The position numbers and the translations under genes are program-made. Source: VFMC01 sp044238435 (GTDB lineage: Bacteria > Actinomycetota > Acidimicrobiia > Acidimicrobiales > Ilumatobacteraceae). Taken from it: DNA of 20,500 nt. Below are positions 7,249 to 13,898 of the stretch, one piece after another (the stretch's first letter is position 1; each line of letters begins with the position of its first letter). The notes under the pieces are model-generated. The model was not told the origin of the DNA. It did not search any database and saw nothing but the letters and a program-made list of their open reading frames with translations. Where the stretch lies: contig JBIIDH010000062.1 of NCBI GenBank assembly GCA_044238435.1, forward strand, positions 1 through 20,500. The letters are read 5' to 3'.

Positions 7249-7264
7249 CCGTTCCAGGGAACGG
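7249..7264. promoter_or_regulatory. Inverted repeat, candidate operator
   Basis: CCGTTCC-AG-GGAACGG is a perfect 7-bp inverted repeat with a 2-bp centre. It lies in the divergent gap between the dehydrogenase and the methyltransferase, at about -16 to -31 relative to the proposed -10 box of the dehydrogenase. Its position suits a dimeric repressor or activator; the regulator is not encoded in this window. Confidence 0.5.
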
Positions 7265-7374
7265 ATGGCGTCGCGTCTCTTCGTTGCGGTGGAGGGCGAT
7301 GAGTACGGTCTGGAAGGCTCGCCACACGAGGAGCGAGGCCCCGGCCGTGCAGGTCGCGCCGCAGCAGCGCGCAG

Positions 7375-7380
7375 AGGGAG
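7375..7380 (+). promoter_or_regulatory. Ribosome binding site of the methyltransferase gene
   Basis: AGGGAG sits 6 nt before ATG 7387 and fixes that start. This gene is led by a normal Shine-Dalgarno sequence, unlike several of its leaderless neighbours. Confidence 0.7.
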
Positions 7381-7386
7381 ACGACG

Positions 7387-8280
7387 ATGACGAAGATCAC
7401 GCTTCTGGACGGAGGCATGGGGCAAGAGCTCGTGGCGCGCTCGGGCGACGAGCCGACGTCGCTGTGGGCGACACGGGTGATGATCGATCATCCCGGCATG
7501 GTGCGGGCGATCCATGAGGACTACTTCGCCGCAGGCGCAACGGTGGCGACGACCAACACCTATGCCACCCACCACGACCGGTTGGAGCGGTTCGATCTGG
7601 ACCACCTGTTCCACGCGCTCCACCTGCGGGCGTTGGTCGAAGCGCATGAGGCGCGCGGCACGCGGGCGGCGCGGATCGCAGGGTCGATCGGGCCGCTGAA
7701 GGCGAGCTACCGACCCGATCTGGCCGATCCGGTGGAGGTCGCCGCGCCGAAGTACGCCGAGGTGGCGCGGATCCTGGGGCCGCATGTCGACATGATCCTG
7801 TGCGAGACGATGGCTTCCTTGGCGATGGCCGAGGCCGTGGCACAGGGGGCGCAGGTGTCGGGCAAGCCGATCTGGCTGTCGGTTTCGGTCGATGATCAGG
7901 ACGGGACGAAGCTGCGCTCCGGCGAGCCTGTCGCTGATCTGGCCGGGGTCGTCGCGCAGTATCCCGTGACGGCGGTGCTGGCCAATTGCTCGGTCCCCGA
8001 GGCGATGGCGGCGGCCCTGCGGGAACTGCGCGGGCTGGGCCTGCCGTTCGGGGCCTACGCCAACGGGTTCACGCACATCAGCGACGACTTCCTGAAGGAC
8101 GCACCGACGGTCAAGGAACTAACTCATCGCGAGGACCTGACGCCCGAGAAGTACGGCGATTTCGCCATGGCCTGGGTCGACATGGGGGCGACGATCGTGG
8201 GGGGCTGCTGCGAGGTGGGGCCGTCCCACATCACCCATCTGGCCGGACGGTTGCGCGCCGCAGGACACGAGATCGTCTGA
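7387..8280 (+). CDS. Homocysteine S-methyltransferase family protein, probably acquired
   Basis: This 297-residue protein opens with the family hallmark LLDGGMGQEL (6-15). It carries the zinc-thiolate ligands C201 (LANCS) and C274-C275 in GGCCEVGPSHI (272-282), which activate homocysteine. Known members transfer a methyl group from S-methylmethionine, betaine or related donors to homocysteine, giving methionine; the donor is not clear here. The codon use is unlike the neighbours: Ala is mostly GCG, Arg often CGG, Gly often GGG, and Asp is often GAT, where flanking genes use GCC, CGC, GGC and almost only GAC. From memory, the wording of the protein resembles homologs of marine alphaproteobacteria (Rhodobacterales). 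I infer horizontal transfer. It is convergent with the toxin-antitoxin pair. Confidence 0.88.
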   Translation: MTKITLLDGGMGQELVARSGDEPTSLWATRVMIDHPGMVRAIHEDYFAAGATVATTNTYATHHDRLERFDLDHLFHALHLRALVEAHEARGTRAARIAGSIGPLKASYRPDLADPVEVAAPKYAEVARILGPHVDMILCETMASLAMAEAVAQGAQVSGKPIWLSVSVDDQDGTKLRSGEPVADLAGVVAQYPVTAVLANCSVPEAMAAALRELRGLGLPFGAYANGFTHISDDFLKDAPTVKELTHREDLTPEKYGDFAMAWVDMGATIVGGCCEVGPSHITHLAGRLRAAGHEIV

Positions 8281-8303
8281 CCTCGACGAACACCCGCCGA
8301 TGG

Positions 8304-8323
8304 CTCGGCTCGGTTCAGCCGAG
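8304..8323. terminator. Candidate bidirectional hairpin terminator
   Basis: CTCGGCT (8304-8310) pairs perfectly with AGCCGAG (8317-8323) around a 6-nt loop. It lies 24 nt after the methyltransferase stop and includes the toxin stop codon, so it serves the junction of two convergent units. There is no T-tract, which is common in high-GC actinobacteria. Confidence 0.4.
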
Positions 8324-8632
8324 TCCGAGAACGGCAACGAGCGCCTCGTCGACGGACCACATCTCCGCCACAGTGAGCCTGCCAACGCGACGCCCGAGCC
8401 GTTGAACGTCCACCGCACCCAACTGCTCGACCAGAACTCTCGTCAACTCTCCGGCCACCTCGACCTCCGGGCGGAACGACGCAGGCTTCGCACTGCGAGA
8501 GGTCGGAGCGACGACCACCACCGAACGCGGCAACATCGCATCGGACTGGACCACGATCCCGAAACGCTCACCCCGCTGCTCGTGGCCAACGCCCTTGGGC
8601 ACCTTGAAGCGATGGACGTCACCCCGCTGCAC
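8315..8632 (-). CDS. MazF/PemK-family toxin (type II endoribonuclease)
   Basis: This 105-residue protein has the MazF fold sequence throughout: RGDV at 3-6, GHEQRGERFGIVV (16-28), the strand VVVVAPTSRS with T44, VLVEQLGAVD and RLGRRVGRLT near the C-terminus, ending in WSVDEALVAVLGL. The basic residues R20/R23 and T44 occupy the usual catalytic region. MazF toxins cut mRNA or tRNA at short motifs until bound by their antitoxin. The GTG start at 8632 overlaps the end of the antitoxin gene by 14 bp, so the toxin is translated after the antitoxin from one mRNA. Length is normal, with no sign of inactivation. The cleavage motif cannot be predicted. Confidence 0.87.
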   Translation of the reverse strand: MQRGDVHRFKVPKGVGHEQRGERFGIVVQSDAMLPRSVVVVAPTSRSAKPASFRPEVEVAGELTRVLVEQLGAVDVQRLGRRVGRLTVAEMWSVDEALVAVLGLG

Positions 8633-8858
8633 GCATCGACTCCATCAGCGATGCCACGGCCAGCATCTCTTCCCGGTCAGCCTCGTCGGCCTCGAGCGCA
8701 GCCACTTCTGCTGCCAGCTGGCTGCGCCGGCGCATCCGATCGGCCGAGGCGAGCAACGAGGAGCGGATCGCTTCGGACCGGCTCAGACCGGTCGACTCCA
8801 AGAGCCGCAACGCTCGCTCCGCCTCGTCGTCCAATCGCACCGAGATCGCCTTTGCCAT
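8619..8858 (-). CDS. Ribbon-helix-helix antitoxin partner of the MazF toxin
   Basis: This 79-residue protein begins MAKAISVRLDDEAERALRLLE. That is a short basic/polar N-terminal strand followed by two helices (LSRSEAIRSSLLA at 25-37), the ribbon-helix-helix DNA-binding pattern. The C-terminal half (41-79) is an acidic helical tail suited to toxin binding. I choose ATG 8858 rather than an upstream in-frame ATG (8891) because the conserved fold begins there and a promoter -10 box ends 6 nt before it. It is first in a two-gene operon and overlaps the toxin gene. Such proteins neutralise the toxin and repress their own promoter. Confidence 0.83.
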   Translation of the reverse strand: MAKAISVRLDDEAERALRLLESTGLSRSEAIRSSLLASADRMRRRSQLAAEVAALEADEADREEMLAVASLMESMRAAG

Positions 8859-8864
8859 GGGCCA

Positions 8865-8893
8865 AGTATGACGCAACGTGATACATCTCACAA
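8865..8893 (-). promoter_or_regulatory. Promoter of the toxin-antitoxin operon (leaderless)
   Basis: On the minus strand, TTGTGA (-35, 8893 to 8888) and CATACT (-10, 8870 to 8865) are separated by exactly 17 nt. The -10 ends 6 nt before ATG 8858. Each hexamer matches four of six consensus bases. No Shine-Dalgarno sequence is present, so a leaderless mRNA is expected. The stretch is noticeably more AT-rich than its surroundings. Confidence 0.6.
8878..8891. promoter_or_regulatory. Candidate antitoxin operator
   Basis: GTGA (8878-8881) and TCAC (8888-8891) form an inverted repeat spanning the spacer and -35 of the toxin-antitoxin promoter. The place is right for autorepression by the ribbon-helix-helix antitoxin. 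The arms are short, so this is tentative. Confidence 0.35.
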
Positions 8894-8918
8894 CCAGACC
8901 CAGGCGGCACGCACCGGG

Positions 8919-9845
8919 TCAGAGTGCGGCGAGGGTGTCCCAGACCTCGTCGGGGATCGGTGCTGCTGCGGCCACGACGTCGGCCTGCACCTCGGCGGCC
9001 GAACGCGCCCCCACCACCACGGCACTCACCGCCGGGTGTCGCAGCGCGAACTGCAGCGCGGCTGCGGTGAGCGACACGCCCCGCTCGCCACATGCCTGCG
9101 CCATCGCCCGCGCCCGGGCGACCAGCGCCGCTGGAGCACTGGCGTAGTCGTAGGTGGTGTTGTGCTCGGGGTCGGCGAGCAGGCCGCTGTTGAACACACC
9201 GCCCAGCACCACGCCCACACCTCGCTCGGCGCAGTGGGGCAGCAGCACGTCGGCACCGCTGCGGTCGAGCAGGCTGTAGCGGCCGGCCAGCAGCACGCAG
9301 TCGAGATCGACCCGGTCGACGAAGCGGTCGAGCATCTGCCACTGGTTCATCCCGCACCCGACGGCACCGATCACCCCCTGGTCGCGCAGTTCGATCAGCG
9401 TGGGGAACGCGCCGGTGAGCGCCTCGTGCTCGTGGTCGTCGGGGTCGTGCACGTGCACCACGTCGATCCGGTCGAGGCCGAGGCGGGTGAGGCTCTCGTC
9501 GATGGATCGCAGCACGGCATCGCGCGAATAGGCGAACACCGGGTCGAGGTTCGGTACGTCGACGAAGATCGTGTCGAGCGCAGTACTCGGCGGCGGTTCG
9601 CGCAGCAGTCGGCCCACCTTGGTGCTCAGCACGAACTCGTCACGCGGTCGCTTCGCCAGGGCCGCGCCGAGGCGCCGCTCCGACAGGCCGTTGCCGTACA
9701 GCGGGGCCGTGTCGAAGAACCGCACCCCCGCATCCCACGCCGCATCCACGGTGGCAGCCGCGTCGTCGTCGCTGATCGCGCTGAACAGGTTGCCCAGCGG
9801 CGCACAGCCGAGGCCGAGAGGCGTGATGGGATTCAGTCGCGCCAT
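8919..9845 (-). CDS. Aldo/keto reductase, probable L-fucose (aldose) 1-dehydrogenase
   Basis: This 308-residue TIM-barrel oxidoreductase has the aldo/keto reductase tetrad: D45 and Y50 in FFDTAPLYGNG, K76 in LSTKVG and the active-site His in VHVHDPDD (H133). The GLSERRLG segment (53-60) follows as usual. The subfamily, with FAYSRDAVLRSIDESL and VHDPD, contains D-threo-aldose/L-fucose 1-dehydrogenases and pyridoxal dehydrogenases. ATG 9845 overlaps the L-fuconate dehydratase gene by 13 bp. That context supports the first step of oxidative fucose breakdown: L-fucose to L-fuconolactone with NAD(P). The family is sure, and the substrate is inferred from context. Confidence 0.85.
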   Translation of the reverse strand: MARLNPITPLGLGCAPLGNLFSAISDDDAAATVDAAWDAGVRFFDTAPLYGNGLSERRLGAALAKRPRDEFVLSTKVGRLLREPPPSTALDTIFVDVPNLDPVFAYSRDAVLRSIDESLTRLGLDRIDVVHVHDPDDHEHEALTGAFPTLIELRDQGVIGAVGCGMNQWQMLDRFVDRVDLDCVLLAGRYSLLDRSGADVLLPHCAERGVGVVLGGVFNSGLLADPEHNTTYDYASAPAALVARARAMAQACGERGVSLTAAALQFALRHPAVSAVVVGARSAAEVQADVVAAAAPIPDEVWDTLAAL

Positions 9846-11125
9846 TCCGAACCGGTGGGATAGGTGAGCGCAGCGATCGACTCGGCGTGCATCTCGATCG
9901 AGTAACCGGGCGCCTCGGGCACCAGGTACCGGCCGCCGCGCACCACCGGTGGGTGGATGAAGTGCTCGTGCAGGTGGCTGGCGTACTCGGTGGTGCGGTC
10001 GGCCAGGCTGCCGCTCACGCACAGGTAGTCGATGACCGAGATGTGCTGCACGTACTCGCACAGGCCGATACCACCGGCGTGCGGGCACACGGGCACGTCG
10101 AACGCCGCAGCCAGCAGCAGCACGGCCAACACCTCGTTCAGGCCACCGAGGCGGCAGGCATCGAGCTGGCAGTAGTCGATCGCCTCGGCCTGCATGAGTT
10201 GCTTGAAGATCACCCGGTTGGCGGCGTGCTCGCCGGTGGCCACCTTGATCGGCGCCACACCACGACGGATGGCTGCATGGCCCAGCACGTCGTCGGGGCT
10301 GGTGGGCTCTTCGATCCAGCGCAACCCGAAGCCCTGCAGGTGACCCATCCACTCGATGGCCTCGGGCACCTCCCACACCTGATTGGCGTCGGCCATCAGT
10401 TGGATGCCGTCGCCGAGTTCCTCGCGCATCACCTCGCAGCGGCGGATGTCGCTCTCGACGCTCACACCCACCTTCGTCTTGAAGCTCTTCCATCCATCGG
10501 CCCGCATCGTGCGGCACAGGTCGCGCACCTGCTGCTCGCTGTAGCCCAGCCATCCGGCGGAGGTGATGTAGGCCGGGTAGCCGTCGCGCCGCAGCTCGGC
10601 CAGGCGCTGCTGCTTGCCGGGCTGCTGACGCTGCAGCAGTTCGAGCGCTCGGTCGTGGGGCAGCACGTCGCGCAGGTAACGGAAGTCGATGCAGTCGAGG
10701 AACTGCTCGGGCGACAGCTCGGCCACCAGCTGCCACACCGGCACGCCACGCTCCTTGGCCCACAGGTCCCACACGGCGTTCACCAGCGCCGCGGTGGCCA
10801 GGTGGATGACACCCTTGTCGGGGCCCAGCCAGCGCAACTGCGAGTGGTTGGTCACCTGCCGCCAGAACGCACCCATGTCGTCGACGATGTCGGACAGGCG
10901 GCGGCCCGTCACCAGCGGTGCCAGCAACTCGATCGCGGCGCAGCACAGGTCGTTGCCCTGGCCGATGGTGAACGTCATCCCGTGGCCCTGGTGCGCGCCG
11001 TCGGTGTGCAGCACCACGTATGCAGCCGAGTAGTCGGGGTCGGTGTGCACGGCGTCGGAACCGGCGAGCGTGCGCGAGGTGCGCGCCCGCAGGTCGTGCG
11101 TGGTCACGTGCGTGATGATGGTCAT
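9833..11125 (-). CDS. L-fuconate dehydratase (enolase superfamily)
   Basis: This 430-residue protein matches L-fuconate dehydratase over its whole length. It dehydrates L-fuconate to 2-keto-3-deoxy-L-fuconate. Visible active-site residues are K216 and K218 (SFKTKVG), the metal ligands D246 (LMADANQ), E272 (WIEEPTSPDD) and E299 (VATGE), and the D322-H349 pair (QLDACRLGG, VCPHAGG). From memory, these sit exactly two positions before the known residues of the Xanthomonas campestris enzyme (K220, D248, E274, E301, D324, H351). The N-terminal segment with GSDAVHTDPDYSAAYVVL is also typical. ATG 11125 is preceded by GAGGGGG at 11131-11137, 5 nt away. It is the first gene of a unit with the aldo/keto reductase and is divergent from the SDR gene. 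Confidence 0.94.
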   Translation of the reverse strand: MTIITHVTTHDLRARTSRTLAGSDAVHTDPDYSAAYVVLHTDGAHQGHGMTFTIGQGNDLCCAAIELLAPLVTGRRLSDIVDDMGAFWRQVTNHSQLRWLGPDKGVIHLATAALVNAVWDLWAKERGVPVWQLVAELSPEQFLDCIDFRYLRDVLPHDRALELLQRQQPGKQQRLAELRRDGYPAYITSAGWLGYSEQQVRDLCRTMRADGWKSFKTKVGVSVESDIRRCEVMREELGDGIQLMADANQVWEVPEAIEWMGHLQGFGLRWIEEPTSPDDVLGHAAIRRGVAPIKVATGEHAANRVIFKQLMQAEAIDYCQLDACRLGGLNEVLAVLLLAAAFDVPVCPHAGGIGLCEYVQHISVIDYLCVSGSLADRTTEYASHLHEHFIHPPVVRGGRYLVPEAPGYSIEMHAESIAALTYPTGSEWRD

Positions 11126-11142
11126 GCGGTCCCCCTCGTCCG

Positions 11143-11166
11143 ACCCGTGCACGCTACGGGTACCCG
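11143..11166. promoter_or_regulatory. Inverted repeats in the divergent fucose-cluster promoter region
   Basis: ACCCGT (11143-11148) and ACGGGT (11156-11161) form an inverted repeat with a 7-nt spacer. The second arm runs into a perfect 10-bp palindrome, CGGGTACCCG (11157-11166). All lie in the 90-bp gap between the two fucose-cluster units, so a shared operator is plausible. No regulator gene lies nearby. Confidence 0.4.
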
Positions 11167-11200
11167 CGTCGAGCCTGCAAGGATCGCGGAGAGCACGACG

Positions 11201-11207
11201 AGGGAGG
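11201..11207 (+). promoter_or_regulatory. Ribosome binding site of the SDR gene
   Basis: AGGGAGG, 8 nt before ATG 11216, fixes the start of the dehydrogenase gene. Confidence 0.7.
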
Positions 11208-11215
11208 CAGTCGCG

Positions 11216-11920
11216 ATGGGGCAACGAGTGGTGTTGGTGACCGGTAGTGCCGGCGGTATCGGTGCCGTCACGGCCGACCTGTTCCGCGAGCGCGGCGACC
11301 TGGTGGTGGGCCTCGACCTCGCCAACGGGTTCGACATCACCGATCGCGCCGCCTGCGAACAGGCCGCCACCGAGGCCGTGCAGCAGCACGGGCGCATCGA
11401 CGTGCTGTGCAACATCGCCGGGGTCGGCGCGGTGGGCGACGTGGTGGCCGCCACCGAGGCCGAGTGGCAGCACGTGTTCGGTGTGAACGTGTTCGGGCTC
11501 GCCAACATGAGCCGGGCGGCGCTGCCCACCATGCGTGCCGCGGGCAGTGGCGCCATCGTGAACGTGTGCTCGGTTGCAGCGGCGGTCGGCCTGGTCGAGA
11601 GGGCGGTGTACTCGGCCTCGAAGGGCGCAGTGCTGGCGCTCACCCGGGCGATGGCGGCCGACGAGGTGCGCCACGGCGTGCGGGTGAACTGCGTGTCGCC
11701 CGGCACCGTGTCGAGCCCGTGGGTCGAGCGGCTCGTCGCCGCCACGGCCGAACCCGACCGCACTGCGGAGGCGCTCCGCCGGCGGCAACCGCTCGGCCGA
11801 CTGGTGAGTTGCGACGAGGTCGCCGAAGCGATCTGGTACCTGGCCGCCCCCACCACGTTCACCACCGGCGCCGACTTCCTGCTCGACGGTGGCATCACCG
11901 GCGTCCGCCTGGTCGACTGA
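11216..11920 (+). CDS. SDR dehydrogenase, probable 2-keto-3-deoxy-L-fuconate dehydrogenase
   Basis: This 234-residue classical short-chain dehydrogenase has the cofactor motif TGSAGGIG (9-16), CNIAG (65-69), structural N91 and the catalytic S119, Y132 and K136 in NVCS and YSASK. Asp34 after the second strand (GLDLA) favours NAD over NADP. The C-terminal stretch VNCVSPGTVSSPWVERL and RRQPLGRLVSCDEVA is the form seen in 2-keto-3-deoxy-L-fuconate dehydrogenases and BDH2-like relatives. Its divergent partner is L-fuconate dehydratase, so it most likely oxidises that enzyme's product to 2,4-diketo-3-deoxy-L-fuconate. It is 16 bp upstream of the solute-binding-like gene and presumably co-transcribed with it. 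The fold is sure; the substrate is inferred from similarity and neighbours. Confidence 0.88.
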   Translation: MGQRVVLVTGSAGGIGAVTADLFRERGDLVVGLDLANGFDITDRAACEQAATEAVQQHGRIDVLCNIAGVGAVGDVVAATEAEWQHVFGVNVFGLANMSRAALPTMRAAGSGAIVNVCSVAAAVGLVERAVYSASKGAVLALTRAMAADEVRHGVRVNCVSPGTVSSPWVERLVAATAEPDRTAEALRRRQPLGRLVSCDEVAEAIWYLAAPTTFTTGADFLLDGGITGVRLVD

Positions 11921-11936
11921 CGAGAGGACGGCGGTC

Positions 11937-13031
11937 ATGACCCTGCGCGTCGCCCTGGTGGGCGGTCCGATGTACGACCACCTCTATCGCGTGTTCACCG
12001 ACGCAGGCATCGACGTGGAGGTGGTGGTGCACGCCGACCACCCCACGCTGAACCGCACCGTGGCCGACATGCTGGCCGCCGGCGAACGCATCGACCTGCT
12101 GGCCACCCACGCCAAGTACGCACCGTCGCAGGCGCAGTGGCTGCGCCCGCTCGACGACCTGGTCGACCACGACGCGCTCGGTGCGCTGGCCCCGCTCGCC
12201 GTCGACCTGTGCCGCTTCGCCGACACGCTGTGGTGCGTGCCCCGGTTGATCGACGTGCGCGTGCTGTGGGTGCGCAGCGACCGTGTGGCGTCGCCGCCCG
12301 ACACCTGGGCCGACCTGCTGCGCAGCGACACGGTGTTCGGGTTCCCGGGCCGCGAGTCGGGCCTGTTCGGCACGTTCTTCGAACTCGTCGCCGGCGCGGG
12401 CGGCGAACTGTTCGACGCCGACGGCACCCCCACGATGGAGACACCCGAGGCGGTGGCCGCGGTGGAGACCCTGGTGGCCCTCGCCCGCCGGGCGCCGGCC
12501 GACCTGCCCGACTGGCACTACGACCAGGTCGATGCCGCATTGCTCGACGGCCGCGTCGACGCCGCCGCCGCGTGGCCCGGTGGATGGGGTCCGATCTCGC
12601 GCTCGCCCATCGCCGAGCACCTCACACCGCAGCTCTATCCCGCCGGGCCGAACCGCCGGGTCAGCTACTCGGGGTGTCACGCCTGGGCGATCCCGCGCAC
12701 CTGTGGCGACCTCGACGGTGCCCTGGGACTGCTGCATCTGCTGATCGGCGGCGACGCCCAGCGGCTCGACGCCGAGGGCGGCAACATCTGCGCCCACGAA
12801 GCGGCCCTCGCCGCCGTCGAGCCGGTCGACGACACCGATCGTCGCCGCCTGCACATCACCCGCCGCACCATCGACGAGGCGATGATCTGCTACCCGCCGC
12901 TCGTGCGCTTCCCTGCGGTGGAAGACGCCGGGTGGAGCGCCATCCACGCCGCCCTCCAGGGCCGCATCGATGCACCCGCTGCGGTGCGGGTCATCCAGCA
13001 GCAGGCCGAGGCCGCGCTCCGTCAGGCCTGA
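11937..13031 (+). CDS. Solute-binding-protein-like protein (SBP family 1) without a signal peptide
   Basis: This 364-residue protein reads like a bacterial sugar-type extracellular solute-binding protein: TLNRTVADMLAAGERIDLLATH early on, WLRPLDDLVDHD, PRLIDVRVLWVRSD, DTWADLL, FPGRESGLFGTFFELVAGAGGELFD and a C-terminal YPPLVRFPAVEDAGWSAIHAAL. Yet it starts MTLRVALVGG with no hydrophobic export sequence and no lipobox cysteine. The in-frame DNA upstream overlaps the SDR gene and adds no hydrophobic stretch. No ABC permease or ATPase gene is near. ATG 11937 has GAGAGG upstream. It may be a cytosolic ligand-binding or sensor protein for a fucose-pathway compound. It overlaps the convergent downstream gene by 10 bp. 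Confidence 0.75.
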   Translation: MTLRVALVGGPMYDHLYRVFTDAGIDVEVVVHADHPTLNRTVADMLAAGERIDLLATHAKYAPSQAQWLRPLDDLVDHDALGALAPLAVDLCRFADTLWCVPRLIDVRVLWVRSDRVASPPDTWADLLRSDTVFGFPGRESGLFGTFFELVAGAGGELFDADGTPTMETPEAVAAVETLVALARRAPADLPDWHYDQVDAALLDGRVDAAAAWPGGWGPISRSPIAEHLTPQLYPAGPNRRVSYSGCHAWAIPRTCGDLDGALGLLHLLIGGDAQRLDAEGGNICAHEAALAAVEPVDDTDRRRLHITRRTIDEAMICYPPLVRFPAVEDAGWSAIHAALQGRIDAPAAVRVIQQQAEAALRQA

Positions 13032-13825
13032 AAGCGACCCTGCTCGTCGCAGGGCAGCTCGGCGCCGGGGTACTGCAGCGTGTACTTCGCCGCGTTGTCG
13101 GCCGCCACCCCGGCGATGACCGTGGGCTTCACCCGCACGATGCCGGTGAACGGCTCTTCGAGCTGCTCGGTCAGGAACAGGGTTCCGCCCAGCAGCGTGG
13201 CCATCCCGAGCCCCAGGCCCAGCAGTGCGCCGCGCCGCATGTCGGCCACGGCAAACGAGGTGAGCAACAGGACGACGCTGATGATCGAGATAACCATCAA
13301 CGCGACGGTGAGCGCCGGCAGGTGCGGTGCCGCTTCGTACAGCCGGGTCGAGCGCGCCTCGGTCTGTGCCCGGTTCAACCCCACCACCTGGCCGACGATG
13401 GCGCCGGGGCCACTCAGCACCTCGGGCACGAGTTCGTTGAACTTCGCCTCCCACTGGTCGACGTCGACCGACGTGTCGCCATCGCGCATCGCCGGCCACT
13501 CGAGGTTCTCGACCGCCCGGGCGTAACACACCGAGGCCGCCTGCAGGTCTTGGCCGAGGCCATCGGGCAGCATGCTGGCACTGTCGAACATCGACGACAC
13601 GGCGGTGGCCTCGGCGCTGGCGCTCTGCGTCGCCCGCTGGAAGGTCTGGGTGGCCTGGGCCATGACGAAGGCCGTGAGGAACACGGTCATCGTGAGGATG
13701 GGGCCGGTGAAGGCCTCGGTCTTCACGCCCTGGAAATCGCCCCCGAACATTCGCGAGGCGCGCGGTCGCAGCAAGAAGGTGCCCACCGGTACGGCCAGCA
13801 GTGCGGCGACGAATGCCCAGATCAT
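13022..13825 (-). CDS. DUF4239-like (bestrophin-like) membrane protein
   Basis: This 267-residue protein has a four-helix layout. There is a hydrophobic N-terminus (1-19), a second segment at about 41-58 (GPILTMTVFLTAFVMAQ), a soluble helical domain (60-170) and two closely spaced helices at about 172-194 and 200-219, followed by a short C-terminal tail. This order, with QATQTFQRATQSASAEA after helix two, fits the DUF4239 / bestrophin-like proteins, which are uncharacterised inner-membrane proteins. ATG 13825 is supported by AGGAG at 13833-13837, 7 nt away. It is a single gene, convergent and overlapping by 10 bp with the solute-binding-like gene. The function is unknown. Confidence 0.72.
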   Translation of the reverse strand: MIWAFVAALLAVPVGTFLLRPRASRMFGGDFQGVKTEAFTGPILTMTVFLTAFVMAQATQTFQRATQSASAEATAVSSMFDSASMLPDGLGQDLQAASVCYARAVENLEWPAMRDGDTSVDVDQWEAKFNELVPEVLSGPGAIVGQVVGLNRAQTEARSTRLYEAAPHLPALTVALMVISIISVVLLLTSFAVADMRRGALLGLGLGMATLLGGTLFLTEQLEEPFTGIVRVKPTVIAGVAADNAAKYTLQYPGAELPCDEQGRFQA

Positions 13826-13898
13826 GACGGTGCTCCTGTCGTGAGAACGGCGACCAGTGTTCTCCAGTCCCCTGGGCCCGGGCAAACCTGGCGATCGG

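Noticed and set aside
6289..8076. A long open minus-strand frame continuous with the TauD-type gene, which would make a protein of about 890 residues.
   Set aside because: The extra part is out of frame with the dehydrogenase gene and antisense to the methyltransferase, has low-complexity Arg/Gly-rich wording, and carries no domain. High GC leaves many frames open.
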